A stretch of DNA of 64,000 nt from Gammaproteobacteria bacterium (GTDB lineage: Bacteria; Pseudomonadota; Gammaproteobacteria; Xanthomonadales; SZUA-36): contig JAJFLA010000046.1 of assembly GCA_021772935.1 (NCBI GenBank), forward strand, positions 186,001 through 250,000. Direction: 5' to 3'. A model generated the notes under the pieces. The model did no database searches. It had not been told where the DNA came from and worked only from the letters and a program-made list of their open reading frames with translations. Positions 61,493 to 64,000 of this stretch are shown one piece after another (the stretch's first letter is position 1; every line of letters begins with the position of its first letter). The position numbers and the translations under genes are program-made.

Positions 61493-61966
61493 CTAGCCGA
61501 AACGCTGCTCTACATCCTTCAACAAACCAGCGGTTGCCAAATCCAATAACTCGCACATATACACAAAGTCTTCGCTGCCACCGTAGTACGGGTCGGGAAC
61601 CTCCTTTGGGTGACTGTTTGGATGGTAGTTCATCATCATTTCCAGACTTGCAGTTGACCCTGCTGGTTGTATATCTTGTAAATTGGTGAAATTGTTGCGG
61701 TCCATCGCAATGATCAGGTCGTAATCATGGAAGTCAGCGGTGCTTACCTTGCGGCCACGCAAATGCGCAATATCAACCCCAAACCTTGATGCGGTATCAA
61801 CCGCCCGTGGGTCGGGAGCATGACCAACGTGGTAACTGTGCGTAGCAGCAGAGTCAATTGCTATCCGGTCCCTGTAAACTGATTGCTCCAGCGCTTTGGC
61901 AAAAAAACCTTCTGCTGAAGGTGACCTGCAGATATTCCCCATACACACAAACAGTATATTAATCAT
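61493..61966 (-). CDS. Low-molecular-weight protein tyrosine phosphatase
   Basis: 157 residues with the P-loop FVCMGNICRSPSAEG and the acid-base aspartate in VPDPYYGG. Full length. Adjacent to uvrC and kdsB. Confidence 0.94.
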   Translation of the reverse strand: MINILFVCMGNICRSPSAEGFFAKALEQSVYRDRIAIDSAATHSYHVGHAPDPRAVDTASRFGVDIAHLRGRKVSTADFHDYDLIIAMDRNNFTNLQDIQPAGSTASLEMMMNYHPNSHPKEVPDPYYGGSEDFVYMCELLDLATAGLLKDVEQRFG

Positions 61967-61996
61967 AGTGATATAAATTATTTATCATGTTATACA

Positions 61997-62764
61997 TTAA
62001 ATTAAACCACGTATACGTTCCAGGTCATCCTGTGTATCAATACCTGTTGGTATGAATTCACAAGCGCGGGCCATGGCAATTCGACCACCCTGCTCCATGA
62101 TACGAAGTTGCTCGAGGCGTTCTGTCTGCTCCAAAGGTGTTGGCTCACTTGCGGTGTAATGGCGAAGTGCAGCCAAACGGTAAGCGTACAAGCCCAGATG
62201 CCGTTTCCATTCGATCCCGGCCAGCATTGCAGCATCAATATCCGGATAATCACGTGCAAATGGGATTACGGCACGACTGAAACACAAGGCACGGTTTTCA
62301 GTGTCAGTGATGACTTTCACGACGTTAGGATTCCGTACTTCAGTGGCATCCGTAATCGGCCAGTAGAGGCTTGCCACCTCGCAATCAGCCTGTGCGTGCA
62401 AAAGTGCGGCTACCTGGTCAAGACAGGCCGCGGGCATCAGTGGTTCGTCGCCTTGTAGATTGACCACCAACTGATCATCTGGCCAACCCAACTGTAGCGC
62501 ACACTCTGCAACCCGGTCGCTACCACTTTGATGCTCAGAGTTTGTCAGTACCGCTTGCGCACCAAATGACCTGGCCACGGCTACAATTCGTTCATCATCC
62601 GCAGCAATGACGACGGATTCCGCTGATGATTCGGTTGCACGCTGCCAAACGTGTTGCAACATAGGCCGACCGGCCAAATCCAGCAAGACCTTGCCTGGCA
62701 AGCGTTGAGACGCAAAACGCGCAGGAATTACAATGTGAAAGGCGATGGGACTATTCCTATTCAT
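61997..62764 (-). CDS. kdsB: 3-deoxy-manno-octulosonate cytidylyltransferase
   Basis: 255 residues. VIPARFASQRLPGKVLLDLAGRPML, SGSDRVAECA, NLQGDEPLM and the IPTGIDTQDDLERIR end. Activates Kdo for lipopolysaccharide inner core. Overlaps lpxK by 4 bases. Confidence 0.96.
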   Translation of the reverse strand: MNRNSPIAFHIVIPARFASQRLPGKVLLDLAGRPMLQHVWQRATESSAESVVIAADDERIVAVARSFGAQAVLTNSEHQSGSDRVAECALQLGWPDDQLVVNLQGDEPLMPAACLDQVAALLHAQADCEVASLYWPITDATEVRNPNVVKVITDTENRALCFSRAVIPFARDYPDIDAAMLAGIEWKRHLGLYAYRLAALRHYTASEPTPLEQTERLEQLRIMEQGGRIAMARACEFIPTGIDTQDDLERIRGLI

Positions 62765-63783
62765 TTTCTGTCTTTAATCAACTTCGTCAACTGCGCGGTA
62801 AATACCTGTTCCAATACATCAGGTAAATGTGTTTCAACCGGAATATACCAGGCATTCTCAAGCCCTAAGGAGCGGCACTTAACTGCATCTTTCTCGGTCA
62901 TGATAATGGTTGCGCCTGCTGTTATCGAATCAAAATCTTTGCGCGTAAATGCATGATGATCGGGAAACCCCTGTGATATCACCGTAAAACCCAAAAACTT
63001 GAGCATTTTAAAGAATCGATTTGGATGACCTATACCTGCTATCGCATGTATTATATTTCCGGTATATTTATGCCGGAACTCAACTAGCGGATAGACACAT
63101 GTATCATCAATTGAACGTACCTCGTTCGCCCGCAAGCGCATTACACTCACAGGCACATCATCCGGTTTGTCAGCCCACTCACCGTTGCTAACCACATGGT
63201 CAACCTGTCGAAGACGTGCTGCTGGTTCACGCAAAGGCCCTGCCGGTATCAGATGCCCATTGCCGAGACCCCGTTCGCCATCCACTACACAAAACTCAAG
63301 GTCACGATCCAGGTCAGCTTGCTGAAGACCATCATCAGAAAAAATCAAATCAAGGTTCATTCTGCCCAACCTTTTCACAGCATCAAGCCGCTTGGCCGCA
63401 ACCACGACTGGCACACCGGTTCGTAATGACATCAATACCGGCTCATCGCCACAAATACGCGTATCACCGTCAGCCTGAACAACGATAGTCTCCTCGCTCT
63501 GACGCCCATAACCGGTGCTGGCAATTCCGGGTTTGAAATTCATATCAAGGGCGAGCTGGCACAAGTGCATCACCAGTGGCGTCTTACCGCTGCCACCTGC
63601 CGTGATATTACCTACCACGACTAACGGTAATGCTGATCGGTGTTGACACGCTCCAACTCTTTTTTTGTTTTGGATACGTCGATACGCTGCAGCATATACC
63701 GGTTTCAGCACACGCAGATACCAGGGTGGCTGTTGGCTACCATACCAGTGTCGCAGGAGCCAGTTTTCAATACCTGCACGCAT
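62761..63783 (-). CDS. lpxK: Tetraacyldisaccharide 4'-kinase
   Basis: 340 residues with Walker A VVGNITAGGSGKTPLV, the SDDGLQ motif and GIGHPNRFF. Phosphorylates the lipid A precursor at the inner membrane. Follows msbA. Confidence 0.96.
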   Translation of the reverse strand: MRAGIENWLLRHWYGSQQPPWYLRVLKPVYAAAYRRIQNKKRVGACQHRSALPLVVVGNITAGGSGKTPLVMHLCQLALDMNFKPGIASTGYGRQSEETIVVQADGDTRICGDEPVLMSLRTGVPVVVAAKRLDAVKRLGRMNLDLIFSDDGLQQADLDRDLEFCVVDGERGLGNGHLIPAGPLREPAARLRQVDHVVSNGEWADKPDDVPVSVMRLRANEVRSIDDTCVYPLVEFRHKYTGNIIHAIAGIGHPNRFFKMLKFLGFTVISQGFPDHHAFTRKDFDSITAGATIIMTEKDAVKCRSLGLENAWYIPVETHLPDVLEQVFTAQLTKLIKDRK

Positions 63784-63896
63784 CGTATTTGACTAGTGCA
63801 CCTCTTGCCAAGGACTAAGGTCATTACCTGCGAGGTACGCCTCGCCATGAACACTGACAAACCAACTACATCCGTAATTATCACATTGAAGAAGCA

Positions 63897-64000
63897 CTAT
63901 TCCTCAGCCTCGAACTGGGTCTGATACAAACGTGCATAGGCCTTGCCCCTTGCCATCAGTTCTGTGTGCCTACCCTGCTCTATTACCTTGCCTCGATGCA
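63897..64000 (-). CDS. msbA: Lipid A export ABC transporter MsbA, C-terminal end only
   Basis: The last 34 codons are present: HRGKVIEQGRHTELMARGK then AYARLYQTQFEAEE. This is the H-loop-distal end of an ABC ATPase domain of the MsbA type; position before lpxK supports the call. The rest lies beyond the window. Confidence 0.85.
   Translation of the reverse strand, partial: HRGKVIEQGRHTELMARGKAYARLYQTQFEAEE

Noticed and set aside
1-64000. CRISPR array, rRNA genes or complete insertion sequence
   Set aside because: No regularly spaced identical repeats, no rRNA-like sequence and no transposase frame were seen; the only clear RNA gene is tRNA-Leu.

Overview
The window looks like the chromosome of a marine-type gammaproteobacterium. 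Evidence is the succinate dehydrogenase set with SdhE and YgfX, a ccoNOQP-ccoGHIS cluster, the msbA-lpxK-kdsB lipid A genes, tRNA-Leu, and integron attC sites of the gammaproteobacterial type. I cannot place it to genus.
Layout. 1-1.8 kb: end of a CHAT-domain protein whose catalytic pair looks lost. 1.8-6.2 kb: three overlapping or abutting genes (ThDP enzyme, FAD-linked 2-hydroxyacid dehydrogenase, aldehyde dehydrogenase) that could turn a 2-hydroxyacid into a shortened carboxylic acid. 6.3-16.8 kb: an electron-transfer island with a tight operon of multihaem cytochromes, trihaem lipoprotein/periplasmic cytochromes, an outer-membrane beta-barrel and an NHL-repeat lipoprotein. Next to it are second copies of a tetrahaem cytochrome, an NHL lipoprotein and a membrane-anchored LuxR-type protein, plus a relic of the 12-haem gene, showing that the locus was duplicated and partly lost. 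FNR-like tandem palindromes lie upstream. 16.9-23.1 kb: secreted and hypothetical proteins, then NfeD protease, slipin and host-attachment-like protein. 23.7 kb: tRNA-Leu. 23.8-29.2 kb: arginase, dipeptidyl-peptidase IV-like S9 peptidase and TonB-dependent receptor.
29.3-38.3 kb is the most unusual part: a cluster of integron gene cassettes without an integrase. A forward sub-array (29.6-32.0 kb) and a reverse sub-array (37.2-34.5 kb) face each other across a 2.5 kb block with a truncated filamentous-phage Zot gene, two related small phage-like genes and an unknown membrane protein. Besides eight attC sites there are five copies of a 33-38 bp attC-like palindrome; four lie directly 5' of cassette genes. 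Cassettes encode BrnT/BrnA toxin-antitoxin, small membrane and secreted proteins, a TonB-C-like lipoprotein, a zinc-ribbon membrane protein and a methyltransferase.
38.4-64 kb is ordinary core genome, nearly all on the minus strand: membrane proteins, M14 carboxypeptidase, cbb3 oxidase with its assembly genes, SDH operon with assembly factors, ygfZ, ispG, pgsA, uvrC, a low-molecular-weight phosphatase, kdsB, lpxK and the end of msbA. A 167 bp MITE-like palindrome sits at 40 kb. All calls are from reading the sequence; no database search was run.
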